A DNA stretch of 56,998 nucleotides from an uncultured Acidimicrobiales bacterium (lineage in GTDB: Bacteria > Actinomycetota > Acidimicrobiia > Acidimicrobiales > SZUA-35). The notes under the pieces were generated by a model. That model did no database searches. It saw only the letters and a list, made by a program, of their open reading frames with translations, and had not been told where the DNA came from. A program made the position numbers and the translations under genes. Location of the stretch: contig CAKZXA010000071.1 of assembly GCA_937922045.1 (NCBI GenBank), positions 1-56,998 of the forward strand. The letters are read 5' to 3'. Every line of letters starts with the position of its first letter. The stretch's first letter is position 1. Positions 24,856-32,943 of this stretch are shown in pieces.

Positions 24856-26436
24856 ATGACCGCTACCGCTCCCCCGCTCGAGGGATCCTCATGGCTGACG
24901 TCCCCGGCGATCGACTGGCGAAACACCGACGGGCGAATCGTCGTTGGCGTTTTCTGGTCGGCGGGATGCGAAGCCTCCTTGCTGCACCTTCGTCGAACAC
25001 TGAACACCGTGGAAGCGCTCGACCCGACAAACGAGTCCATCACCTTGATCGCCGTCCACTCCCCACGGTTCCCCTATACCGAAGATCAAGATGTAGCGGC
25101 CGAAACGCTGGTTCGCCATGGCCTCGACGTGCTCGCCGTCCACGACTCAAGCTTTATCTCCTGGAATCGGTACAACCCCCCGGGCTGGCCGTCGACGGTC
25201 GTCATCGACGGCGCCGGCCGAGTGCGCGGGATGTTGGCCGGGCCGGCCGATCCCACGATGCTTCAAGACATCCTTCAGACCGAACTATCCCGGCCCCGAT
25301 CGCCACGAAGATTCCACCGTCCACGACGCCGCAAGGACGACCGAGACCGAACGATTCCCACCCCTACTCTCTCGCAACTGACCACAATGTTGCAGGATGG
25401 AACGGTGGAGCCGGATCCGTCTCACGTCGATCTTGGACTCGCGTACCCGAGTGGCTTGTCGATCTCCGAATCCGGCCAAGTCGCAATCGCCGATCAGGGA
25501 AACGGTCGAGTGCTCATCGGCCGCTTGTCTGCCGACGATTGCACGCTGAGGGTTGACACGGTGTTGGACGGTCTCGACCGGCCGGGCGATGTTGCTTGGG
25601 CATCCGAGAGTGCTCTCTATGTAGCTGAGCCTTCGGCGGGGCGAGTCATCGGCATCGACCTTGACCCTGGCGACCCCGTTGACCCCAATCACCGTGACCC
25701 CAATCACCGTGACGCCGATCGACTGCATGGCGGCTCTGACGTCCGGTACGTGCTGGCCGATGACTTGGATCGGCCGACGGGTCTCGCTGTTGATCGTGAT
25801 GGCTCCCTCGTTGTCGCCGATGCCGGTCGTGAGCAGCTACTCCGCGTCGTGTTCGCCCCAGATGGCTCGCCCGATGTTGGCGTAATCGCTGGCAGCGGCC
25901 TTTCGGGGTCCAGAGATGGCCCTGCCCATCGCGCCTCGCTCGCCCAACCGGTGGCCGTTGCCCGCGGCCAGCAAGGACTCTTGTTCTGCGATGCCGCCAC
26001 CAGCAACCTGCGGGTCCTCACCGATCGCAGCACGGTGAAGACGATCACGGCCAGCGGCTACTTCACCTTCGGCCTCGTCGATGGTTTGGCTTCACGAGCA
26101 CGGCTGCAGCGACCCAGCTCGCTCTGCATTCTCGGCGACGGATCGGTGCTCTTCGCCGATACCGGCAACGACCGTCTCCGCCTCCTCACCCGGCGCAGGA
26201 TCGAGACCCTAAGCTTGAGCGGCCTTCGTCGACCTGAAGCGGTAGCCACAATCGCTGGGCATCAGGCGCTCGTAGCCGACACCGCAAACCATCGTTTAGT
26301 GCTCATCGACGTGGTACGCAACAATGCGTGGCCCCTTCAGATCGAGGCGTCACCCCGTCTACCGCGAACGCTCGCTGATCAAGATTCGAGCGGTTTCACG
26401 ATGGACGCCACCTCTTCAAGCTCCTCATCCCAATGA
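24856..26436 (+). CDS. Thioredoxin-fold plus NHL beta-propeller protein (NHLRC2-like)
   Basis: A 526-residue soluble protein in two parts. Residues 15-145 form a thioredoxin-like domain with FWSAGCEASL in the active-site place and a cis-Pro loop (GWPSTVVID); only one Cys (38) is present where CxxC is usual. From about 185 on there are NHL-type repeats (LAYPSGLSISESGQVAIADQGNGRV; RPTGLAVDRDGSLVVADAGREQLL; QRPSSLCILGDGSVLFADTGNDRLRLL). NHLRC2-type proteins have the same order. A DPNHR repeat comes from a 15-bp tandem duplication at 25681-25710. Its 3' end overlaps the convergent LLM gene by 58 bp. Function is unknown. Confidence 0.82.
   Translation: MTATAPPLEGSSWLTSPAIDWRNTDGRIVVGVFWSAGCEASLLHLRRTLNTVEALDPTNESITLIAVHSPRFPYTEDQDVAAETLVRHGLDVLAVHDSSFISWNRYNPPGWPSTVVIDGAGRVRGMLAGPADPTMLQDILQTELSRPRSPRRFHRPRRRKDDRDRTIPTPTLSQLTTMLQDGTVEPDPSHVDLGLAYPSGLSISESGQVAIADQGNGRVLIGRLSADDCTLRVDTVLDGLDRPGDVAWASESALYVAEPSAGRVIGIDLDPGDPVDPNHRDPNHRDADRLHGGSDVRYVLADDLDRPTGLAVDRDGSLVVADAGREQLLRVVFAPDGSPDVGVIAGSGLSGSRDGPAHRASLAQPVAVARGQQGLLFCDAATSNLRVLTDRSTVKTITASGYFTFGLVDGLASRARLQRPSSLCILGDGSVLFADTGNDRLRLLTRRRIETLSLSGLRRPEAVATIAGHQALVADTANHRLVLIDVVRNNAWPLQIEASPRLPRTLADQDSSGFTMDATSSSSSSQ
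25681..25710. repeat. Perfect 15-bp tandem duplication
   Basis: GACCCCAATCACCGT occurs twice in frame in the NHL-protein gene. Confidence 0.9.
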
Positions 26437-27278
26437 TCGGGTTCGTTGGTCGGAACGAGCACAAACTTGGTGAACCCAACGTCGACGAAGGCCTCGATTA
26501 CCGACGCCAACCTCTGCTTGGATGGAATGATGCGTTCGGGAGCAACATCTGGATTACGTCTGGCTAGCAACGCCTTGGTCGGCGCGGGCAGTTCGGAATC
26601 ATCGGATCGATAGGGAATCAGAGCGCCGAAATGCCCCGGATCGATCCAGCGCCCATGCTCCTCAGCAATCGCCTCAATCGTGGTCCGTGCCTCTGCCACC
26701 TGTTCTGGCAAGCAAAACGAGGGGAGCCAGCCATCGGCTAGACGGCCGACCCGTTTCAACTCGAGCGGGCTGATCCCACCGAGCCACACCTCAAGCGGTT
26801 GCTGATGAGGTTTCGGTCGAATGGTTACCCCACGGACCGTGAAGCGCTTGCCATCGTGGTCGACGTCGTCTTCGCTCCAAAGGCGCTGCATGAGCGGTAG
26901 CGCTTCGTTGAACCAGGCACCTCGCTCCTTGCGATGCACACCAAAGGCTTGGTGCTCAGCCGAGTCGGCGATGCCAAGCCCGAAGGCTGGGAGCACCCGC
27001 CCCTTCGACAAGCGGTCGAGGCTCGCAATCGACTTGGCCAGAACGACAGGGTTGCGGCCTGGCAACACCATCACCGACATCCCTACCTTCAACCTGGTCG
27101 TACGGGCGATGGCGTAGGACATGCCGACCAGTGGATCGGGGCAGTCGCCGCCGATCCGCTCCGAGAGCCAGAGCGAATCAAACGACAATCGCTCAAGAGA
27201 GTCGACCAGCAGATCGAATCGATCTGGGTCGGTTGTGGCGTTACGAGTTCCAAGACCGTAACCAATGCGAACCTTCAT
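26379..27278 (-). CDS. LLM-class (F420 or FMN-dependent) oxidoreductase
   Basis: A 299-residue luciferase-like monooxygenase-fold protein. Family signs: SLWLSERIGGDCPDPL, MSVMVLPGRNPVVLAKSIASLDRLSKGRVLPAFGLG, and KPHQQPLEVWLGGISP. The actinobacterial context makes coenzyme F420 a reasonable cofactor, but the sequence alone does not separate F420 from FMN use. The last 19 codons overlap the last codons of the convergent NHL-protein gene. Substrate is unknown. Confidence 0.88.
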   Translation of the reverse strand: MKVRIGYGLGTRNATTDPDRFDLLVDSLERLSFDSLWLSERIGGDCPDPLVGMSYAIARTTRLKVGMSVMVLPGRNPVVLAKSIASLDRLSKGRVLPAFGLGIADSAEHQAFGVHRKERGAWFNEALPLMQRLWSEDDVDHDGKRFTVRGVTIRPKPHQQPLEVWLGGISPLELKRVGRLADGWLPSFCLPEQVAEARTTIEAIAEEHGRWIDPGHFGALIPYRSDDSELPAPTKALLARRNPDVAPERIIPSKQRLASVIEAFVDVGFTKFVLVPTNEPDHWDEELEEVASIVKPLES

Positions 27279-27414
27279 GGTCTAAGGGTGCCATCTCTAC
27301 CCCGGTCTCGGCCAACTGCCGAACGCTCAGCTGACCGCCGAACGGCCCAGTTGACTGCCGAACGGCCCCGGCCAGCGGCAACCCTTCAGTGAGGCCCGGC
27401 CAGATGTGGTCACC

Positions 27415-27420
27415 TATGCT
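27415..27420 (+). promoter_or_regulatory. -10 hexamer for a leaderless start (27427)
   Basis: TATGCT ends 6 nt before the P450 ATG. It favours this start over the in-frame codon at 27406. Confidence 0.65.
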
Positions 27421-27426
27421 GAGCCG

Positions 27427-28689
27427 ATGGCAACCTCAGATCCCTCGAATGACCCAGCGGCCGAGAGGGTCGCGGCTGAGGCTCTCAGCGGCATCTTTCT
27501 GAGCGACGAGGGTCTCGCCGACCCCAAGCCCTTCTTCAAGCAACTCCGCAACGCACGCCCGATCTACAGTTCGCCCATCGGTGTGGTTCTGAGCCGATTC
27601 GAAGACTGCCGCCATTTGTTGCGGGATAACCGTTTCGGCAACGGAACTCGACAACCAGGATCAGATCTCGCTGGCCCAGAAGCCGTGGCCTACCGACGCG
27701 AGATGCTGAAGCGCCGTGCTGATGAACCCCGATCGATGCTGTTCCTCGACCCACCCGATCATACGCGCCAGCGAAGTCTGGTCTCGCGGGCCTTTACCCC
27801 TCGCCGGATCGCCGAACTTCGTCCCGCGATCGCCACGCTTCTGGACGAGTCCCTCGATGAGGTGGCAGAAGCCGGAGGTGGCGATCTGATGCAGCTCGTG
27901 GCCCAACCATTTCCCGTGTCGGTCATAAGCCATATGCTCGGGGTGCCTTCCGCCGATTGGCCCCGCATCCGCGAGCTTGTGCACGACGCCTCCATGTCGC
28001 TTGAGCCGACGGCCAATGTCGAGGAGCTAACAGCGGCTGAGGCCGCCAGCATCCAGATGTCGAGCTACTTCACTGAGCTCTTGGCCGAGCGGAGGCGCCG
28101 ACCAACCGACGACCTGATCTCGGCGCTCGTCGAGGCCCGAGAACAAGACGACCGTTTGGACGACGGGGAGATCCTGGCTGTGGCGTCTCTGTTGTTTGGG
28201 GCCGGAGCGGAGACCACAACGAACCTGATCGGCAACGGCATGAACGCTCTGTTCACTCATCCCGAGCAGATGGCGAACCTGAGGACCGAGCCCGATCTCG
28301 TTTCGTCGGCGATTGAGGAAATGCTTCGGTTCGATTCGCCGGTACAGATCGATGGGCGATCCTGCTTGGAGCCTGCCGACGCGTTTGGACGCTCCTTTCA
28401 GCCCGGTGATCGGGTCATCGCTCTTCTTGGGGCAGCCAACCATGATCCCGAAGTGTTCGAAGACCCTGGCAACTTCGACATTCGCAGGCCGAATCCTTCG
28501 ATCATGAGTTTCGCCTCAGGGATTCACTACTGCCTCGGCGCCAACCTAGCCCGGGTGGAAGGCGAGGAGTTCTTCAGCGCCCTGTTCCGCCGATTCTCAT
28601 CGATCGAACCCGCTGGCGAACGCATCTACCGACGTCGAACCGTTCTTCGTGGGCTTGCGGAGTGCCCGATCTCGGTGACAGCGGTGTAG
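27427..28689 (+). CDS. Cytochrome P450
   Basis: A 420-residue bacterial class I P450. The heme ligand is Cys369 in FASGIHYCLGANLAR. The I-helix oxygen motif is GAGAETT (about 258-264) and the K-helix ExxR is EEMLR (297-301). DPPDHTRQRSLVSRAFTPRRI is the C-helix/heme-propionate region. A ferredoxin and reductase are not encoded nearby, so redox partners must come from elsewhere. It lies divergent from the LLM oxidoreductase. The substrate is unknown; relatives oxidise fatty acids, terpenes or steroids. Confidence 0.93.
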   Translation: MATSDPSNDPAAERVAAEALSGIFLSDEGLADPKPFFKQLRNARPIYSSPIGVVLSRFEDCRHLLRDNRFGNGTRQPGSDLAGPEAVAYRREMLKRRADEPRSMLFLDPPDHTRQRSLVSRAFTPRRIAELRPAIATLLDESLDEVAEAGGGDLMQLVAQPFPVSVISHMLGVPSADWPRIRELVHDASMSLEPTANVEELTAAEAASIQMSSYFTELLAERRRRPTDDLISALVEAREQDDRLDDGEILAVASLLFGAGAETTTNLIGNGMNALFTHPEQMANLRTEPDLVSSAIEEMLRFDSPVQIDGRSCLEPADAFGRSFQPGDRVIALLGAANHDPEVFEDPGNFDIRRPNPSIMSFASGIHYCLGANLARVEGEEFFSALFRRFSSIEPAGERIYRRRTVLRGLAECPISVTAV

Positions 28690-28705
28690 GTAGCGGATCG
28701 AGCGT

Positions 28706-30079
28706 TTAGCGGTAGCAGCCTTCGGCTGTAAGCGCCTCGACGGTTCCAACGTCGGCTTCGATATTCCCTCGCTCAACGGTCCGACCGTCTGCTTGGCCAA
28801 CCCAACCATCGAGGGCGTCCTCAAGTTCGTCGAGGTCGGTGTCGCTGTCGGCGCTGATGCGTACGGTCGTGCAAATCGTGCCGCCTTGTTCGGAGACCCG
28901 ATAGGTGTCGTCGCCCCAGCCTGCGGCGGCGCGCTCTCCCAGCCAGAGGCTTATCAGAAATTCACCGAGCTGGCCCTCGCCGCGGTCGGTACCTTCAACC
29001 GGAGCTGCGGGTAACTCATTTCGGTTCAGAACCTCGGGGTCTGCCGTCGGGTGAAGGATCTGCTCGCTTGTCTCTGGCGGCGTGTCGAGAAGCTCGTTGG
29101 CGGCTGCTTCGCCCCCGTTGCTGGCCTGCACAAGCATGAAGGCTTTGCCATCGACGTAGGGCGAAATCTGCATTTCCAGAAGAACAGGAGGTAGAGCCAT
29201 CATCCGGGCGAAGTCATCTGGCGACAAGGCCGACAGCTCCTGTTGGGACAGTAAGGCTTGATCGCCTGCGCTCAACGAGTTGCGCCAGGCGTCCTCGACT
29301 CGGCTGGCGTTGCCCTCGACAACAGCCGCGTAGGCGTACTCCGCATCGAGGTGAGGAAAGTCATCGCGATTGAGATCGTGCCATTGGTCATCGAAAGCGT
29401 GAGCCAACTCATGCACCAGCACGAGCTGTCCGTAGAGGTTGAACTCTTCGCCTCTCACCACCATGCGGTCTGACTCGGGCTCATAGAAGCCGACAACCCC
29501 TATTTCAAGCAGATCGAGGTAGAGCTGAAAAAGATCCATGTCGGCATCGACCAATCCGAGCGACTTGAGAACGCGACCTTCAGCCCGAATAGCTTCTTCC
29601 TCTTCCTCGACCAGGGCGAGCAACTCATCGTCGAACGCACCATCGGACAGGAGTTCGACGGTAGGAAACTGTTTGAACGGACGTTGTCGGGCCTGCTGCA
29701 CGAACTCAACAGCCTCGCAGATTTCTTGCTGGGTCCCAGCGGGGCACGGGACGGTCTCAACGTCCACACCGCTTGTCGTTGGTGTCTCGCCGTCTGTTCC
29801 CGACGATCGCTCAGCATCGTCGGTGGTGGTTGGCGTAGTGTCCGCATCATCAGCTGAGGCCGAGGCCTCGTCGTCTTGACCGAGCGTCGAGGTCGTGGGT
29901 TCGGCCTCGGCCGTGATGCTGTCGTCCGTTGAACCGATCCCGATCGATCGACCGGAAGCCAGCCAAAGGCCGGCGAGAACGACAAGTGCGCCCAGGACTG
30001 CGGCAAGGCCGAGCCAGAGGCCCTCACGCCTTTGGCCGGGCTGGTGGATTGGTTGCTGTGACGGGGTGGTCGACTCCAT
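28706..30079 (-). CDS. Membrane-anchored HExxH protein, probable metallopeptidase
   Basis: The start is at ATG 30079 (GGAGG just upstream), giving 457 residues. A cytoplasmic tail is followed by a membrane segment at about 19-41, a Thr/Asp/Glu-rich linker (about 50-110) and an extracytoplasmic domain. VLVHELAHAFDDQW (His223-His227) is a zinc-peptidase motif; a downstream Glu could be the third ligand (for example in VEGNASRVEDAW). Cys pairs (VPC, EIC and GTIC, EGC) could form disulfides. The family looks like the actinobacterial DUF with HELAHA known from several uncharacterised membrane proteins. Target is unknown. It converges on the P450 gene with a 16-bp gap. Confidence 0.75.
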   Translation of the reverse strand: MESTTPSQQPIHQPGQRREGLWLGLAAVLGALVVLAGLWLASGRSIGIGSTDDSITAEAEPTTSTLGQDDEASASADDADTTPTTTDDAERSSGTDGETPTTSGVDVETVPCPAGTQQEICEAVEFVQQARQRPFKQFPTVELLSDGAFDDELLALVEEEEEAIRAEGRVLKSLGLVDADMDLFQLYLDLLEIGVVGFYEPESDRMVVRGEEFNLYGQLVLVHELAHAFDDQWHDLNRDDFPHLDAEYAYAAVVEGNASRVEDAWRNSLSAGDQALLSQQELSALSPDDFARMMALPPVLLEMQISPYVDGKAFMLVQASNGGEAAANELLDTPPETSEQILHPTADPEVLNRNELPAAPVEGTDRGEGQLGEFLISLWLGERAAAGWGDDTYRVSEQGGTICTTVRISADSDTDLDELEDALDGWVGQADGRTVERGNIEADVGTVEALTAEGCYR

Positions 30080-30374
30080 GTCACCTCCAGAATCGCCCTC
30101 AAACCTACCCGTGTCTGGAGCCGCTCCTCGCAAACCTCACCGGTGTCAGGGGAATCGGCACAGAGTTCTCGATCGTTAGGTAACATCGAGGCGTCAAGTC
30201 GCGTTCAACAAGGCCGATAGAACTTCCACCATCCCGTTCGCCTCGGCCGGCGGACAACAACCGGGTGACATCTCGTCTGAATACCAAAAGCCAAATCTCG
30301 GATCGAGCGAAGCCTGACAAGGTCTGGGGAACCGTCCCCAGCTAGTTTGTTTAGTACGCGGCCAAGGGAAACAC
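30080..30374. other. Divergent intergenic region upstream of OtsB-GH15
   Basis: It has no gene. It holds the hairpin CTGGGGA/TCCCCAG at 30324-30341, followed by a T-rich stretch and an AAGGGA ribosome binding site 7 nt before ATG 30375. Confidence 0.5.
30324..30341 (+). promoter_or_regulatory. 7-bp hairpin in the leader of OtsB-GH15
   Basis: CTGGGGA, ACCG, TCCCCAG, then CTAGTTTGTTTAG. It could be an attenuator, an operator or the terminator of an upstream transcript. The sequence does not decide between them. Confidence 0.4.
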
Positions 30375-32921
30375 ATGACCACCGACAACCTGGGAGAGTT
30401 GGCAGAACGAATCCGCCACCTCGCCAGAGTCCCCAATCTACTTGTGGCGTCCGACTACGACGGTGTGCTCGCCCCGCTCGTCGATGACCCTATGGATGCT
30501 CGACCGAACCGAGATTCGGTGGCCGCCATGCGCTCTTTGGCTGAGCAAGCAAACACATGGGTAACGGTCGTCTCGGGACGAAGCCTGCGCGACCTGGCCA
30601 GCCTCTCTAGACTACCGGAGGAGGTTCGTCTCGTCGGCAGTCACGGCAGCGAGTTCGACCTCGGATTTGCCTCACAACTTGAGCCGCCGCTCGTCGAACT
30701 TCGACAACGACTAACCGAGGAAGTCAAGGCGTTGGGCGAAACCTACAACGCAATTGTCGAGGAGAAACCGACCGGAGCGACCTTCCACTTTCGTGGCATG
30801 GAGGAAACGACGCGAGACGCAGCCCGCGAGGCCCTCGTTCGGGGCCCGGCTGGCCGCGATGGCATCCATATACGCAATGGTCACGACATTATCGAGTTCT
30901 CGGTGATCGACACCAACAAGGGCACCGCTCTAGAAACGATTCGCCACCAGGTCGGGGCGTCAGCGGTAATCTTTCTCGGTGACGACGTCACCGACGAAGA
31001 CGCTTTTAGGACACTCAGTGGGCCCGACGTAGGCATCAAGGTTGGCGAGGGCGCAACCGCAGCCCAGTACCGAATCGCTGATACGACAACGGTCTCTCAG
31101 ATTCTCGCTCTTCTCTCAGAGTTTCGGAGTCGCTGGCTGCGCGGCGAAGGGCTAACCCCGATCCAGGACTACTCGATTCTCTCGGACCTTCGCACCGTCG
31201 CTGTCCTCGACCCGAAAGCCACCGTCTCGTGGATGTGTGCGCCGCGGATCGATTCAGCCGCCGTCTTCGCCTCGCTCCTCGGCGGTTCCGGAGCCGGGCA
31301 TTTCAGCATCAGCGACCCAGACCCTTCGACTACGCCAACGGGTCAACGGTACGCGGCCGACACCATGGTTTTAGAGACTCGCTACCCCAACTTCACCATC
31401 ACCGACTTCCTCGATTCCTCTAGTGGCCGCACCCGACGCATGGCAGGCAGATCAGATCTCATTCGCGTGCTCGAAGGCGAGGGCGAGGTTCACGTGGAGT
31501 TCGCACCGCGCATCGACTTCGGGCGGGTTCCAACCCAACTCGAAGCACGACCTGATGGCGTCGTTGTTCAGGGGACTGCGGATCTCATGGTGGTACGAGC
31601 CCCAAACGTCGAGTGGGAAGTCGTTCAAGACGGAAAACATCAAACAGCGAAGGGCCGGGTTTCACTCGTGCCTGGAACCCCCGTTACCCTCGAGCTTCGC
31701 GCCGGTACAGGCACTCTCCGCCCGGATGCCCGGACAGAGGCTGACCGGCTGACCGACACCGCTCACTACTGGACCAACTGGGTTAGCAAGCTAAACCTAC
31801 CGACGACCCACGTCGAGCAGGTCACCCGTAGCGCCCTGATGCTGAAGAGCCTTTGTCACGGGCCGACCGGTGCAATCGTGGCGGCGGCGACAACGAGCCT
31901 TCCGGAACACCTCGGCGGCGTCCGAAACTGGGACTACCGGTACTGCTGGCTCCGAGACGCGGCGATGGCCGCCCAAGCGCTGGCCAGATTGGGCTCCCGC
32001 GCCGAGGCCATGGCGTTCCTCGATTGGCTGCTCCGCATTCTCGAGACGAGAACCGACCCCGAGCGACTCGCTCCGCTCTACAACGTCACCGGTCGCCACC
32101 TTCCGCCCGAAGCCGAGATCGCCGACCTGCCCGGCTATGGCGGAAGCCGACCAGTCCGAGTTGGCAACGCGGCCGATGGGCAAGTCCAGCTCGATGTCTT
32201 CGGCCCCGTCGTCGAACTCGTGTCATTGCTGCTCCGCGAAGGCGAAGCGCTCTCCGCTGAACATTGGCGACTTGTCGAAGCGATGGTTCTCGCTGTCTCC
32301 CGACGATGGCATGAGCCCGATCATGGGATTTGGGAGATCCGCAAGCCTCCTCGCCATCACGTGTATTCAAAGATCATGTGTTGGGTCACGGTTGACCGAG
32401 CCATCGCCATCGCCGACCAGTTCCTCGACCGTGAACCGGCGGCCTGGGTCGATCTTCGAGACCAGATCGCAGCCGACGTGCTCGACAATGGCTGGAACGA
32501 TGATCTCCAGACATTCACCGCCGCCTACGACGGTGAAGACCTCGACGCCTCCGTGCTTGCGGTCGGTTTGTCAGGCCTGCTCAACCCAACCGACCCGCGG
32601 TTCATAGCGACCGTCGCCGCTATCGAACGATCGCTCAAGGTCGGCCCAACCGTCTACCGCTACATAGAGGATGATGGGTGGCCAGGGCGCGAAGGCGGCT
32701 TCAACCTGATGACATCGTGGTTCATCGACGCACTCTGCATGATCGATCGCCAAGACGAGGCCGCCACGCTGTTCAACGATCTGTGTGACCTGATGGGTCA
32801 GACCGGCATGATGTCTGAGCAGTACGACCCTGAACACAGCAAGGCACTCGGCAACATACCGCGGGTCTATTCTCACCTCGGCCTAATCAACAACGCCGTC
32901 ACACTCGACGCCGCTCTCTAG
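30375..32921 (+). CDS. otsB: Fusion of trehalose-6-phosphate phosphatase and GH15 hydrolase
   Basis: An 848-residue two-enzyme protein. Residues 1-235 are a HAD phosphatase of the OtsB type: DYDGVL (Asp27/Asp29), VSGRS (66-70), KGTAL and LGDDVTDEDAF (201-211). Residues 250-848 are a GH15 enzyme of the glucoamylase/trehalase type: IQDYSILSDLRTVAVLDP, WDYRYCWLRDAAM, the acid Glu in GIWEIRKPPRHHVYSK, and SEQYDP near the C-terminus. Actinobacterial GH15 members include trehalases. The enzyme may therefore dephosphorylate trehalose-6-phosphate and also hydrolyse an alpha-glucoside, perhaps trehalose itself. OtsA, the matching synthase, lies at 44.4 kb. No signal peptide is seen, so both domains are cytoplasmic. 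Confidence 0.9.
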   Translation: MTTDNLGELAERIRHLARVPNLLVASDYDGVLAPLVDDPMDARPNRDSVAAMRSLAEQANTWVTVVSGRSLRDLASLSRLPEEVRLVGSHGSEFDLGFASQLEPPLVELRQRLTEEVKALGETYNAIVEEKPTGATFHFRGMEETTRDAAREALVRGPAGRDGIHIRNGHDIIEFSVIDTNKGTALETIRHQVGASAVIFLGDDVTDEDAFRTLSGPDVGIKVGEGATAAQYRIADTTTVSQILALLSEFRSRWLRGEGLTPIQDYSILSDLRTVAVLDPKATVSWMCAPRIDSAAVFASLLGGSGAGHFSISDPDPSTTPTGQRYAADTMVLETRYPNFTITDFLDSSSGRTRRMAGRSDLIRVLEGEGEVHVEFAPRIDFGRVPTQLEARPDGVVVQGTADLMVVRAPNVEWEVVQDGKHQTAKGRVSLVPGTPVTLELRAGTGTLRPDARTEADRLTDTAHYWTNWVSKLNLPTTHVEQVTRSALMLKSLCHGPTGAIVAAATTSLPEHLGGVRNWDYRYCWLRDAAMAAQALARLGSRAEAMAFLDWLLRILETRTDPERLAPLYNVTGRHLPPEAEIADLPGYGGSRPVRVGNAADGQVQLDVFGPVVELVSLLLREGEALSAEHWRLVEAMVLAVSRRWHEPDHGIWEIRKPPRHHVYSKIMCWVTVDRAIAIADQFLDREPAAWVDLRDQIAADVLDNGWNDDLQTFTAAYDGEDLDASVLAVGLSGLLNPTDPRFIATVAAIERSLKVGPTVYRYIEDDGWPGREGGFNLMTSWFIDALCMIDRQDEAATLFNDLCDLMGQTGMMSEQYDPEHSKALGNIPRVYSHLGLINNAVTLDAAL

Positions 32922-32943
32922 ACGCAGTCTCGATACCGGTTGC

